A stretch of DNA of 64,000 nucleotides, from positions 2,356,001 to 2,420,000 of the forward strand of contig NZ_CP182357.1 of the NCBI RefSeq assembly GCF_048571275.1, written 5' to 3'. The notes under the pieces were generated by a model that was not told the DNA's origin, ran no database searches, and saw only the letters and a list, made by a program, of their open reading frames with translations. Positions 1 to 8,988 of this stretch are shown here, in pieces (position 1 is the stretch's first letter; each line of letters begins with the position of its first letter). Both the position numbers and the translations under genes were made by a program. Origin of the DNA: Marinarcus sediminis (GTDB lineage Bacteria > Campylobacterota > Campylobacteria > Campylobacterales > Arcobacteraceae).

Positions 1-32
1 ATTTTTTTTCTAGTTACTTTTCTTTTTGCCAT
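1..32 (-). CDS. rpsK: 30S ribosomal protein S11, N-terminal fragment
   Basis: Only the first ten codons are inside the window (reading MAKRKVTRKK), and the gene runs off the left edge. S11 sits in the platform of the 30S subunit near the mRNA exit. The lysine/arginine-rich start and the position 9 bp after rpsM, in the usual rpmJ-rpsM-rpsK order, support the call. The rest of the gene cannot be judged from this window. Confidence 0.8.
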   Translation of the reverse strand, partial: MAKRKVTRKK

Positions 33-41
33 TCGTTATCC

Positions 42-410
42 TTATTTGCTCGCTGCACCAACAGTTCTTTTTTTACCTTTTCTTGTTCTGGCATTTGTTT
101 TAGTCTTTTGCCCTCTACAAGGTAAACCTTTTCTATGTCTTAAACCTCTGTATGAACCTAAGTCCATTAAAGCTTTAATATCCATAGCAACTTTTTTTCT
201 TAAGTCACCCTCAACTTGGTAGTTTTTTTGGATTTCTTGTCTGATTTCAGCCGCTTCATCTTCTGTTAACTCATGTGCTCTTTTGTTGTAATCAATTCCA
301 ACTGCATCTAAGATTAATCTTGAATTATGTAAACCGATACCGAAAATGTACGTTAATGCGTACTCCATTCTTTTTTTGTTTGGTAAATCAACACCTGCAA
401 TTCTCGCCAT
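42..410 (-). CDS. rpsM: 30S ribosomal protein S13
   Basis: S13 lies in the head of the 30S subunit and contacts the P-site tRNA and the 50S bridge. The 122-residue product has the full family length. It starts MARIAGVDLPN, carries the helix-two-turn-helix segment, and ends in the basic tail (GLPCRGQKTKTNARTRKG) that reaches the tRNA. It lies 6 bp after rpmJ and 9 bp before rpsK, so it is part of a ribosomal operon reading out of the left edge of the window. Confidence 0.98.
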   Translation of the reverse strand: MARIAGVDLPNKKRMEYALTYIFGIGLHNSRLILDAVGIDYNKRAHELTEDEAAEIRQEIQKNYQVEGDLRKKVAMDIKALMDLGSYRGLRHRKGLPCRGQKTKTNARTRKGKKRTVGAASK

Positions 411-416
411 GCCTTT

Positions 417-530
417 TTATCCTTGTCTTTGTTTGTGTTTTTTAGTTTCGCAGATTACTCTAACGATTCCTCTTCTTTTGACAATTTTACATTTGTCACA
501 CATTTTCTTAACTGAAGCTCTAACTTTCAT
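417..530 (-). CDS. rpmJ: 50S ribosomal protein L36
   Basis: A 37-codon gene reading MKVRASVKKMCDKCKIVKRR and ending KKHKQRQG. It is a full-length L36 with a zinc ribbon: Cys11, Cys14, Cys27 and His32 are all present, so this is the zinc-binding form. The start has a good ribosome-binding site (GGAAAGCAACA just upstream). It is the first gene of the minus-strand rpmJ-rpsM-rpsK group, and no other gene lies between it and the divergent gene starting at 804. Confidence 0.95.
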   Translation of the reverse strand: MKVRASVKKMCDKCKIVKRRGIVRVICETKKHKQRQG

Positions 531-606
531 TGTTGCTTTCCTTTGTGTTTATTGTCATTAATCAACAGGTAAAAGGCACTATTTAGAAGTGAAACGGGTC
601 ACTTAT

Positions 607-612
607 ATTATA
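607..612 (-). promoter_or_regulatory. Candidate -10 box for the rpmJ-rpsM-rpsK operon
   Basis: On the minus strand this reads TATAAT, about 77 bp upstream of the rpmJ start. The surrounding 273-bp gap (531-803) separates rpmJ from the divergent gene at 804 and holds no other reading frame I would support. No clear -35 box is visible, which is usual for sigma-70 promoters in Campylobacterota. Confidence 0.5.
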
Positions 613-803
613 AGGCCAAGTTAACACTAAGCCTCTCACCAACTCTTTACAAAATACACAAGCATTTGGTAAAAAATTCCTCTTTGGTTGAAAAATGGAG
701 TTGGATTATAATAAATATTTGCTTAAAGTATCTTGAATGATGTATATTTACCTTTAATTTATTTTTAGCTAGAATGGTTTAATTTTTAACAAGGCCTTGA
801 ACA

Positions 804-3194
804 ATGGAAAATATCATAAAAATATTGGGTGCTTTTGGAAGTAAAGCTGCTGGGTTTAATTCTACGTGTATTCAAGTGGATAAACATATTGTTATTGATG
901 CTGGAAATATTTTAGTAGGTTTGGGTGACGATGCAAAATATATTGACCATATTTTTTTAACGCATTCACATTTAGACCACATCAATGATATTGCTTTTTT
1001 AATCGATTCATACTTTTCAATCAGAGATAAACCCATAACCATTTATGGAAGAAAAGAGACCCTGCATCATCTTCGAGAGCACATTTTCAACTGGAACATT
1101 TGGCCTGATTTCACTGAAATTGCACTCATACAAAAAACATCCACTGCCATAAAGTTTCAAGAGATTCATATTGGTGAAACCATTACTTTAGAAAACTGCA
1201 GTTTAAAAGCCATTGAGAACAATCATACCCCTTCAAGTTGTGGTTTTGTTATTACCAAAGAGGAGAATGCACTTTTATTCTCTTCAGATACCTACTGTTG
1301 CAAATCTTTATTTGATGAAATCAATGAAAATAAAAAGATAAAATCTGCCATTTTTGATATCTCTTTCCCTTCTCAATTTAAACAATTGGCGTTAGATAGC
1401 AAACACTTCACCCCTAAAATTTTTAATGAAGAGTTAAAACAGTTAAAACGAGATGATGTCAGAATCTATGTTGATCACCTCAAACCTGCTTTCTATAATC
1501 TCATTTCAAAAGAGATTACGGAACTGAATATTTTGCGTAATAGAGGCAGCATCTTAGACGATGGCGATATCATAGATTTATCTGCTAAAAAAACTGTCTT
1601 TAATACCAAAAATTACCAACACAAAGATGTCAATCAACTCATTGAAATTGGTTATTCCCTCACCACTGAAAAAGATTTCAATATTCTCATGGAAAAAATT
1701 CTTTTGGGTGCAAAAGATTTCTCTGATGCCGATGGAGGAACACTCTATTTACTGGATGAACAAGAACAAAGCCTAAAATTCACAGTAGTTCAAACAGACT
1801 CACTTGGCATCAAAATGGGGGGAAGCAAAGATGAAATCACTTGGCCCAAATTGCCACTTTATATTGATGGAAAACCCAATACACAAATGGTGGCTGCACT
1901 GTGTGCATTAGAGAATAAACTGATCAATATTGATGATGTTTATGTCCATGAAGGGTTCAATTTTGAAGGAACAAAAAACTTTGATAAAAATACTGGTTAC
2001 AGAACAAAATCAATGCTTGTGGTACCCATGATTGGACACGAAGGTGATGTTATTGGTGTTCTACAACTCTTAAATAAAATGAATGAAAAGGGTGAAACCA
2101 TCTCTTTTACAAAAAGCGATGAAAAACTTATCGAATCGATGGCGTCACAAGCTGCCATTTCAATTTCAAATCGACAACTCATTGATGGCTTAGAAGATTT
2201 ATTAAACTCATTCATTAAATCAATTGCAGCCGCGATCGATGAAAAGTCACCATATACAGCAGGTCATATTGGTAGAGTGGCTCAACTTACCTCAATGATT
2301 ATCGATGCCATCAATGAAGATGAGACAATTTATAAAGACAAATTTTATAATGAAGATGAGAAAAAAGAGATCAAAATTGCAGCTTGGATGCATGATATTG
2401 GGAAAATTACCACCCCTGAGCATGTGGTCGATAAAGCCAGAAAACTTCAAACCATTCATGACCGAATCAGTGATGTTCAAATACGATTTGAAGTGATGAA
2501 AAAAGAGATTGAAATCAACTATTTAAAAGCTTCAATGAACCAAAAAGATGAAACAATTCTTCAAGATTTAAAAGCACAGTTCACACAAAGTTTAGAGAAA
2601 CTAGAGAATGATTTTAACTTTATCATTGAGTGTAACACCGGAAGTGAATTTATGTCTGATGACAAACTTCAACGCATTGAAGCCATTGCCCAATACAGTT
2701 ATATGAGCAACAATAAAAAACATCCTCTTTTGACAGAAGATGAAGTCTATAATTTATCGATTCGAAAAGGAACTTTAACCAGTGAAGAACGGCTTAAAAT
2801 TAACAATCATGCCCTCATTTCAATAAAGATGTTAGAATCACTGCCTTTCCCTAAAAAACTCAGAAAAATTCCTAAAATTGCGGGAGGACATCATGAGAAA
2901 ATTTGCGGGGGAGGATACCCTTACAATTTAAAAGGCGATGAAATCTCTTTTGAAGCCAGAATATTAGCCATTGCCGATATTTTTGAAGCCTTAACAGCAC
3001 ATGACAGACCATATAAAAGCCCTAACAGTTTAAATCAAAGTATGAAAATATTGTCTTTTATGGTCAAAGACAATGAACTCGATGCAGATTTGGTCAAATT
3101 TTTTGTTAATAAAAACTTACATTTGGCGTATGCCAAAGATAATTTAAGAGAGAATCAAATGGATGAAATTACCGTTGATTTTAATACCATATAA
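804..3194 (+). CDS. Metallo-beta-lactamase fold / GAF / HD-GYP signalling phosphodiesterase
   Basis: A 796-residue three-part cytoplasmic protein. Residues about 1-260 form a metallo-beta-lactamase fold with the motif HSHLDH at 54-59; the sequence around it resembles class II cyclic-nucleotide phosphodiesterases. Residues about 275-460 look like a GAF sensor domain. The rest is an HD-GYP domain with the HD pair in MHDIGK near residue 530 and HHEKICGGGYP near residue 695, the signature of cyclic-di-GMP phosphodiesterases. An insert of about 100 residues separates the two HD-GYP motifs. No membrane segments are seen. The small HIT gene follows after 10 bp and is probably co-transcribed. Two hydrolase folds in one chain suggest coupling of two nucleotide signals, but substrates are inferred only. 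Confidence 0.85.
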   Translation: MENIIKILGAFGSKAAGFNSTCIQVDKHIVIDAGNILVGLGDDAKYIDHIFLTHSHLDHINDIAFLIDSYFSIRDKPITIYGRKETLHHLREHIFNWNIWPDFTEIALIQKTSTAIKFQEIHIGETITLENCSLKAIENNHTPSSCGFVITKEENALLFSSDTYCCKSLFDEINENKKIKSAIFDISFPSQFKQLALDSKHFTPKIFNEELKQLKRDDVRIYVDHLKPAFYNLISKEITELNILRNRGSILDDGDIIDLSAKKTVFNTKNYQHKDVNQLIEIGYSLTTEKDFNILMEKILLGAKDFSDADGGTLYLLDEQEQSLKFTVVQTDSLGIKMGGSKDEITWPKLPLYIDGKPNTQMVAALCALENKLINIDDVYVHEGFNFEGTKNFDKNTGYRTKSMLVVPMIGHEGDVIGVLQLLNKMNEKGETISFTKSDEKLIESMASQAAISISNRQLIDGLEDLLNSFIKSIAAAIDEKSPYTAGHIGRVAQLTSMIIDAINEDETIYKDKFYNEDEKKEIKIAAWMHDIGKITTPEHVVDKARKLQTIHDRISDVQIRFEVMKKEIEINYLKASMNQKDETILQDLKAQFTQSLEKLENDFNFIIECNTGSEFMSDDKLQRIEAIAQYSYMSNNKKHPLLTEDEVYNLSIRKGTLTSEERLKINNHALISIKMLESLPFPKKLRKIPKIAGGHHEKICGGGYPYNLKGDEISFEARILAIADIFEALTAHDRPYKSPNSLNQSMKILSFMVKDNELDADLVKFFVNKNLHLAYAKDNLRENQMDEITVDFNTI

Positions 3195-3204
3195 AAGGAT
3201 TGCG

Positions 3205-3573
3205 ATGATAGAAGATGTGATTTTTGAAAATGACTATATCAAAATAGAGATTGAAAAGAGTGAAATACCTTGGTTGAAAATATTTTCTCAAGAACCCTTT
3301 AAAGAGTTTTCACAGTGTGATATTGGTACAAGATTAGAGATTTTTAAAACGCTTGATATCATAGAAAAAGAGATGATTGAGTACTATAATCCTGAAAAGA
3401 TTAATATCGCTTCTTTTGGAAACTACCTCCCAAAAGTACACTTTCATATAATGGCTCGCTTTAAAGAGGACTCTTTTTTCCCAGAATCAATGTGGGGAAA
3501 ACAACAAAGAGAATCCAACTTGACTTTACCAAGTTTTGAACTGTTTTGTGAAAATTTAAAAGGTAAGCTTTAA
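3205..3573 (+). CDS. HIT-family (histidine triad) protein
   Basis: A 122-residue protein of the histidine triad superfamily of nucleotide hydrolases and transferases. The active-site strand reads KVHFHIMAR at residues 77-85. The middle and last histidines of the H-x-H-x-H triad are kept (His79, His81), but the first is a lysine. The ATG at 3205 is preferred over an in-frame start at 3163 because it follows AAAGGAT and does not overlap the upstream gene. It lies 10 bp after the MBL-GAF-HD-GYP gene, suggesting a two-gene operon. Substrate unknown. Confidence 0.75.
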   Translation: MIEDVIFENDYIKIEIEKSEIPWLKIFSQEPFKEFSQCDIGTRLEIFKTLDIIEKEMIEYYNPEKINIASFGNYLPKVHFHIMARFKEDSFFPESMWGKQQRESNLTLPSFELFCENLKGKL

Positions 3574-3585
3574 GCTCACCTTTCA

Positions 3586-4515
3586 TTATCCGTCACTGTT
3601 GATTTTTTTAATTAAAGCAGCAAGAACCTCTTGTGCTTTTTCATGTGAGGGTTGACACCCACCCGCTGCTTCATGCCCACCTCCACCAAAAGAGAGCATC
3701 AATTCACCAATATTGGTTTTGGATGTTTTATTAATGATTGATTTGCCTGTGCTGTATACCACATTTTGTTTATCTTTTCCCCAAACAGCGTGAATAGAGA
3801 TATTGGTTTCAGGATATAAAGCATAAACTAAAAAACGGTTACCAGGATAGATAATATCTTCACCTCGATAATCAACAATCACCAAATTACCGTACAGTGT
3901 TGAACAACGCTTCAGTTGATCTTCAAACTCCTCTTCATATTTGAAGTAAAGATCCACTCTCTCTTTTACATCAGGAAGTTGTAATATCTCTTCAATGCTG
4001 TGATCAGCACAATAATCAATTAAATCCATCATCAACTGATAATTTGAAACGGTAAAATCTCTGAATCGTCCTAAACCTGTTCGAGAATCCATTAAAAAGC
4101 TTAACAGATCCCAACCTTGTGGATTTAAAATGTCCTCTTTTGAAAATCGTGCGGCATCGGCTTTATTAGAAGCTGCCATAATGTCATTAAAATTGGAAGG
4201 AAATTTTTCTGCTCCACCATAATATTCATACACAACTTGAGCCGCACTTGGGGCATCGGGATCAATGATATGATTCTGTTTTTTTTCATTTCTTAATGTT
4301 TCACTAAAATGGTGATCAAAGGCCAAATAGACCCCATCAACATAAGGTAAATTGGTAGTAATATCATCAGAAGTAATGGTTATTTTACCATCTTGCATAT
4401 CTTTTGGATGAACAAAAACAATTTCATCAATAATGTTTATATATTTTAATAAAGTACCACATACAAGACCATCCATGTCACTTCGTGTAACAAGTCTAAA
4501 CTTTTTTTCACTCAT
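3586..4515 (-). CDS. DHH-family phosphoesterase (exopolyphosphatase-like)
   Basis: A 309-residue soluble member of the DHH/DHHA1 superfamily. It has the metal-binding motifs RSDMDG (Asp13, Asp15) and DHHFSE (Asp67, His68, His69) and the C-terminal DHHA1 motif SFGGGGHEAAGG. Such proteins cleave phosphodiester bonds in short RNAs, cyclic dinucleotides or polyphosphate. Campylobacterota homologues are often labelled exopolyphosphatase, but the sequence cannot decide the substrate. The gene is convergent with the HIT gene (12 bp apart) and is separated from leuB by 136 bp containing a hairpin. Confidence 0.8.
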   Translation of the reverse strand: MSEKKFRLVTRSDMDGLVCGTLLKYINIIDEIVFVHPKDMQDGKITITSDDITTNLPYVDGVYLAFDHHFSETLRNEKKQNHIIDPDAPSAAQVVYEYYGGAEKFPSNFNDIMAASNKADAARFSKEDILNPQGWDLLSFLMDSRTGLGRFRDFTVSNYQLMMDLIDYCADHSIEEILQLPDVKERVDLYFKYEEEFEDQLKRCSTLYGNLVIVDYRGEDIIYPGNRFLVYALYPETNISIHAVWGKDKQNVVYSTGKSIINKTSKTNIGELMLSFGGGGHEAAGGCQPSHEKAQEVLAALIKKINSDG

Positions 4516-4610
4516 TAGAAAACTCCAACTTAATCAAACTTTTAATTATTTTATCATGAAATGGCTTAAATGGTAAGACGAAATAGATTGTTTTAATTTT
4601 TTTTGTCAGA

Positions 4611-4636
4611 GTAAAGCTGTAAAGATACAGCTTTAC
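4611..4636 (-). terminator. Hairpin after leuB, possible terminator
   Basis: A perfect 11-bp stem (GTAAAGCTGTA / TACAGCTTTAC) with a 4-base loop lies 15 bp past the leuB stop. On the minus strand it is not followed by a T run, so intrinsic termination is uncertain. It may act with Rho or protect the 3' end. Confidence 0.45.
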
Positions 4637-4651
4637 GTTTGAAGCGTTTAA

Positions 4652-5722
4652 CTATTTTTTATTGATATAATTGGCAATAACATCACCCATTTCTGTTGTT
4701 GTTACCACTTTTTTTGCATCAAATGAGGCCAAATCTTTTGTTCTGTATCCCTCTTTTAAAGCTCTTTTAATGGCGGCATCAATCATATCAGCCGCAGCTT
4801 CTTCACCCAAAGAGTATCGTAACATCATTCCCGCACTCTCAATGGTTGCAATTGGGTTGGCAATTCCTTGCCCTGCAATATCTGGAGCAGAACCATGAAT
4901 TGGCTCATAAATGGCCGTTTTGTCTCCTGTACTTGCACTTGGCAATAATCCAATTGACCCTACGACCATTGAAGCGGTATCAGATAAAATATCACCAAAA
5001 ATATTTCCTGTTACAATAACATCAAATTGTTTTGGGTTTCTGACCAATTGCATTGCCGCATTATCCACATACATGTGCGTCAATTCCACTTCAGGATAAT
5101 CTGCTGAAAGTTCAATCATGGTGTCTCTCCAAAGTTGAGAGACTTCCAATACATTGGCTTTGTCAACAGAACAGACTCGTTTGTCTCTTTGCATTGCCAA
5201 TTCAAATGCTTTTTTTCCAATTCTTACAATTTCTGGTTTTGTATAAACCATGGTATTGTAAGCTTTAAAGCCATCATTTTCTCTGGGTTGTCCAAAATAG
5301 ATACCACCAATGAGTTCACGAACCACCATAATATCAACACCTTCAATCACTTCTGGTTTAAGTGTTGAAGCATTGACCAATTCATCGTAAATAATGGCTG
5401 GTCGTAAATTGGCATAAACCCCCATGGCTTCTCTGAATTTCAATAATCCCGTCTCTGGTCTTAGCTCTCTTGGCAATTTATCCCATTTGTCTCCACCAAT
5501 GGCACCAAACAAACACGCATCCGATTTTAAAACACCAGCAACCGTCTCTTCAGGAAGAGGTTTCCCCGTAACATCAATGGCGATTCCTCCCATTAAATAC
5601 TCGTTGTAATTCAATGTGAATCCACAAGCATATGAGACTGCATCTAAAACTTTTATTGCTTCATCAACAATTTCAGGACCAATCCCATCCCCTTTGATAA
5701 TTGAAATATTGTATGTCATCAT
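4652..5722 (-). CDS. leuB: 3-isopropylmalate dehydrogenase
   Basis: Oxidises and decarboxylates (2R,3S)-3-isopropylmalate to 2-oxoisocaproate using NAD, the third step of leucine synthesis. The 356 residues match the family length. They begin with the typical GDGIGPEI and include the VVRELIGGIYFGQPRE substrate segment, the metal-site region DNAAMQL and the NAD-binding GSAPDIAGQGIANP. The start ATG shares one base with the leuD stop (TAATG), so the two are translationally coupled. leuA and leuC are not in this window. Confidence 0.97.
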   Translation of the reverse strand: MMTYNISIIKGDGIGPEIVDEAIKVLDAVSYACGFTLNYNEYLMGGIAIDVTGKPLPEETVAGVLKSDACLFGAIGGDKWDKLPRELRPETGLLKFREAMGVYANLRPAIIYDELVNASTLKPEVIEGVDIMVVRELIGGIYFGQPRENDGFKAYNTMVYTKPEIVRIGKKAFELAMQRDKRVCSVDKANVLEVSQLWRDTMIELSADYPEVELTHMYVDNAAMQLVRNPKQFDVIVTGNIFGDILSDTASMVVGSIGLLPSASTGDKTAIYEPIHGSAPDIAGQGIANPIATIESAGMMLRYSLGEEAAADMIDAAIKRALKEGYRTKDLASFDAKKVVTTTEMGDVIANYINKK

Positions 5723-6225
5723 TATTTATTGTCCTTTGTCATTTCCGCTTTTGCATAGTTGATTAATCCGCCTGTGGCAATAAGTTCTTGCATAAAAGGA
5801 GGAATGGCTGTAAATTTGTAGGTTTTATTTTTTGTATTATTTTTAATTTCACCTGCATCTAAATCAATAGAAATTTCATCACCTTCAACGATTTCTAACG
5901 CTTCTGGAAGTTCAAAAATTGGCAATCCCATGTTAAAAGCATTTCTGTAAAATATTCGTGCAAACGATGGTGCAACAACTGCGGCAACACCAGCGGCTTT
6001 TAGTGCAATGGGAGCGTGTTCTCTTGAACTTCCACAACCAAAGTTTTCACCTGCAACAATAATATCTCCACGACCCAGTTTTTTGGGGAAATCGGGGTCT
6101 GCATCTTCCATTACATATTTTGCTAAATGCTCAGGATCTGAACTGTTTAAATATCTTGCAGCAATGATAATATCGGTATCAATATTGGCTCCAAAATTCC
6201 AAACTTTTCCTGTAATTTTATTCAT
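5722..6225 (-). CDS. leuD: 3-isopropylmalate dehydratase small subunit
   Basis: Small swivelling subunit of isopropylmalate isomerase, which with LeuC interconverts 2- and 3-isopropylmalate. At 167 residues it is the short, archaeal-type LeuD. Visible landmarks are NIDTDIIIAARYLN near the start and the substrate-loop segment GENFGCGSSREHAP. It directly precedes leuB with a one-base overlap. The partner large subunit must be encoded elsewhere. Confidence 0.95.
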   Translation of the reverse strand: MNKITGKVWNFGANIDTDIIIAARYLNSSDPEHLAKYVMEDADPDFPKKLGRGDIIVAGENFGCGSSREHAPIALKAAGVAAVVAPSFARIFYRNAFNMGLPIFELPEALEIVEGDEISIDLDAGEIKNNTKNKTYKFTAIPPFMQELIATGGLINYAKAEMTKDNK

Positions 6226-6370
6226 AATTTTGCCTTTTAAAATTGGGTTGGGCGCTTTATTTTTGCCATAACCTTGATTAAATTTTTTACTTAGAAAGCG
6301 TATTGTACCTAAAATTTAAAAAATAAATTATTAAGCGATTATAATTAACCAAAGATTTATTATATTTGGA

Positions 6371-6376
6371 TATAAT
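6371..6376 (+). promoter_or_regulatory. Candidate -10 box for rpoD
   Basis: TATAAT located 35 bp upstream of the rpoD start, preceded by AT-rich sequence without a clear -35 box. It lies in the 186-bp divergent gap between leuD and rpoD. Confidence 0.6.
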
Positions 6377-6411
6377 ATCTGCTTATTATTAAAGCGAGGT
6401 ACTAAGACCAA

Positions 6412-8286
6412 ATGGCAGTCAAAGATATAAACAAATCAATAGAATCGATAGTTAAAGAGAACAAAGATTCAGTACTAACCTATGAGAAAATAATCAAAAT
6501 TTTCCCGAAAGCTCCATCCAGTGCAAACGTAAAAAAGATAATGGCACTGGTGCAACTATTTAACGTTACCTTGATCTCTTCTCAAGAGCAAGCAAAACGT
6601 ATGAATGCAGCAGAAGCTAAAAGAAGAGAAGATTTAAGAATTAAAAAAGACAGTGAAGAGAATGTTTACGATTTATTAAAAAACAAAGAACTTCTTGAGT
6701 GGAGTCGTTCAGACTCACCTGTGAGAATGTATTTACGAGAGATGGGGCAAATTCCCCTTCTGACAAAAGAAGAAGAGATTGAAATCTCTAAAAAAATAGA
6801 GACCGGTGAAGATGTTATTTTAGATGCAATTTGTTCGGTTCCGTATCTGGTCGATTTTATTTTAGAGTATAAAGAACCTTTGGTTAACCGTGAACGAAAA
6901 GTTAAAGAATTATTCAAAAATTTTGATGATGAAGACTCTGATGATGACTCTGATGACGACTCTGATGACAACAGCAATGATGACGAAGAGAGTGAAGAAG
7001 AACAAGAAAACAGCAAAAAACAAAAGAAACTTGACAAACGAGCAGAAGCCATTATTGAATCTTTTAAAGTTTTAGAAAAAGCCAAAAAGGATTGGATGAA
7101 ATTCATTGCCAAAGAGCCTGAATATATTGAAAACGATGAGAGTGATGAGAGTGATGTCTTATTACACCAACTGGCAATCTCTTACAAAAAAAGACTTTTA
7201 AAAGATGCCTTAATTGACTTAGGACCCACTTCAAAATTGATTACTGAAATTGTAAAAGCAATGGAAACAGCGCTTAAATCTGATACAGGATTTGATTCTG
7301 AGTTAAAACGATTAGAGTATAAATTGCCGTTGTTTAATGACATTTTACAAAAAAACCATGAAAAACTTTTGGACAATATTATTAACCTTTCAAAAGGTCA
7401 AATCACAGCTATGGTTCCAGAAGCAACCATGGTTTCTACTTATATGGAAATCAAAAAACTCTTTCAAACCAAAGAGGCAAGTAAAGGTGGATTTGATTTA
7501 GAACCACAACAACTCAAAGATATCTTAGAGCAAATCAAACGAGGTAAAAAAATCACCGATGAAGCCAAAACAAGAATGGCAAAATCGAACCTCAGACTGG
7601 TTGTTTCTATTGCAAAAAGATACACCAACCGAGGCTTACCTTTCTTAGACTTAATTCAAGAAGGAAACATTGGATTAATGAAAGCCGTGGATAAATTTGA
7701 GTATAAAAAGGGGTATAAATTCTCTACGTATGCAACATGGTGGATCAGACAAGCCATTTCAAGAGCCATTGCCGACCAAGCAAGAACGATCAGAATTCCA
7801 ATTCACATGATTGAAACAATTAACCGAATCAATAAAATTATCCGAAAAGGGATTCAAGAAAATGGAAAAGAGCCTGATGTAGATGAAATTGCAAAAGAGG
7901 TAGGATTGCCTGTTGACAAAGTCAAACAAGTTATTAAAATTACCAAAGAGCCTGTCTCTTTAGAAGCACCTATTGGAAGTGATGATGACGGTAAATTTGG
8001 AGACTTTGTTCCCGATGAAAAAGCACCAACACCTGTAGATAATATCATGAAAGAGGATTTACAAAATCAAATTGACCAGATTTTAGGACAACTCAATGAG
8101 AGAGAACAAGCCGTTGTGAGAATGAGATTCGGACTCATGGATGATGAGAGTGACAGAACTTTAGAAGAGATCGGTAAAGAACTTGCCGTAACAAGAGAGA
8201 GAGTCAGACAGATAGAATCAAGTGCTATCAAAAAACTCAAGCATCCAAAAGTAGGTAAAAACCTAAAAAATTACGTTGAAAGTTAA
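6412..8286 (+). CDS. rpoD: RNA polymerase primary sigma factor RpoD (sigma-70)
   Basis: Directs RNA polymerase to housekeeping promoters. The 624 residues contain region 1.2 (SPVRMYLREMGQIPLLTKEE), region 2 with the RpoD box and melting segment (FLDLIQEGNIGLMKAVDKFE, YATWWIRQAISRAI), region 3, and region 4 with the helix-turn-helix at RERVRQIE. Between regions 1.2 and 2 there is a strongly acidic run of Asp, Ser and Glu (about residues 168-205), encoded by imperfect repeats of GATGACTCT at about 6925-6990. Such non-conserved acidic inserts are common in primary sigma factors. It is followed after 9 bp by a PAS-like gene. Confidence 0.97.
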   Translation: MAVKDINKSIESIVKENKDSVLTYEKIIKIFPKAPSSANVKKIMALVQLFNVTLISSQEQAKRMNAAEAKRREDLRIKKDSEENVYDLLKNKELLEWSRSDSPVRMYLREMGQIPLLTKEEEIEISKKIETGEDVILDAICSVPYLVDFILEYKEPLVNRERKVKELFKNFDDEDSDDDSDDDSDDNSNDDEESEEEQENSKKQKKLDKRAEAIIESFKVLEKAKKDWMKFIAKEPEYIENDESDESDVLLHQLAISYKKRLLKDALIDLGPTSKLITEIVKAMETALKSDTGFDSELKRLEYKLPLFNDILQKNHEKLLDNIINLSKGQITAMVPEATMVSTYMEIKKLFQTKEASKGGFDLEPQQLKDILEQIKRGKKITDEAKTRMAKSNLRLVVSIAKRYTNRGLPFLDLIQEGNIGLMKAVDKFEYKKGYKFSTYATWWIRQAISRAIADQARTIRIPIHMIETINRINKIIRKGIQENGKEPDVDEIAKEVGLPVDKVKQVIKITKEPVSLEAPIGSDDDGKFGDFVPDEKAPTPVDNIMKEDLQNQIDQILGQLNEREQAVVRMRFGLMDDESDRTLEEIGKELAVTRERVRQIESSAIKKLKHPKVGKNLKNYVES

Positions 8287-8295
8287 TAATAGTAT

Positions 8296-8988
8296 ATGAA
8301 TTTTTTTGAAAATTGGGTAGAACTGGACTTAAACCCCGTCATGTCATTTTCCAATGCAGGAAAACTTATTTATTCAAATGCTGAAGCACAATTTTTACTC
8401 AATCGTGTCAGTTCGAAAGAGCTGTACGATATTGCCATTAAATATGCTCCAGCAACATATGGTTTCCAAACAAGTTATATTAACCTTACGATTAAAAACT
8501 ATATCTTTTACTCTATTACGGTTGGGTATGAAAATGAAGATGAGTTGCATGTAAAATTTTACAAATCAACCATGGTTAAAAAAGAGAATAAACTCTCAAC
8601 AAAAAATGGGGAAATTGCCAATATATTTACCATTGTGGATTTAAATATCAGTACGCAAAAAACTAAAAAAGATATTAACTTTATAAAAAACTATGACCCT
8701 TCAATTCCTGAGTTTAAAATGATGGTACCCGATTTGTTAAAAATTGTGGGAAAAATATATGAGTCATTTGTCAACAGTACCATTATCACCACTTCAATTA
8801 AATTGAAAATTGGAGAGTACATTAAAATTGATGGCAAAAAATACTCCCTCATAACCATTGAAATCATCAGTGATGGAGAGTTGAATTATTCAGAAACAAT
8901 AGAGAACAACAGTTCCAATACCTCTTCTTTTATCTTAAGTACAGAATCACAAAAAGCGACTATTGATCTTCCATTAATCTTGAATTAG
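8296..8988 (+). CDS. Conserved-type hypothetical protein with PAS-like N-terminus
   Basis: A 230-residue soluble protein. Its first 60 residues look like a PAS fold (NPVMSFSNAGKLIYSNAEAQ), and its C-terminal half has alternating strands and helices that could be a decayed histidine-kinase-like ATPase domain. No catalytic histidine, N-box aspartate or glycine-rich box is visible. It starts 9 bp after rpoD, so it is probably transcribed with it. Its last 29 bp overlap the end of the convergent membrane-protein gene. Function not recognised. Confidence 0.6.
   Translation: MNFFENWVELDLNPVMSFSNAGKLIYSNAEAQFLLNRVSSKELYDIAIKYAPATYGFQTSYINLTIKNYIFYSITVGYENEDELHVKFYKSTMVKKENKLSTKNGEIANIFTIVDLNISTQKTKKDINFIKNYDPSIPEFKMMVPDLLKIVGKIYESFVNSTIITTSIKLKIGEYIKIDGKKYSLITIEIISDGELNYSETIENNSSNTSSFILSTESQKATIDLPLILN

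Noticed and set aside
3559..3583. Hairpin between the HIT and DHH genes as a two-way terminator
   Set aside because: The 11-bp stem has a mismatch and a 3-base loop and no good T run on the plus strand; too weak to list.
6666..7112. Ser-rich minus-strand frame opposite rpoD
   Set aside because: The serine runs come from antisense reading of the Asp/Glu-coding acidic insert.
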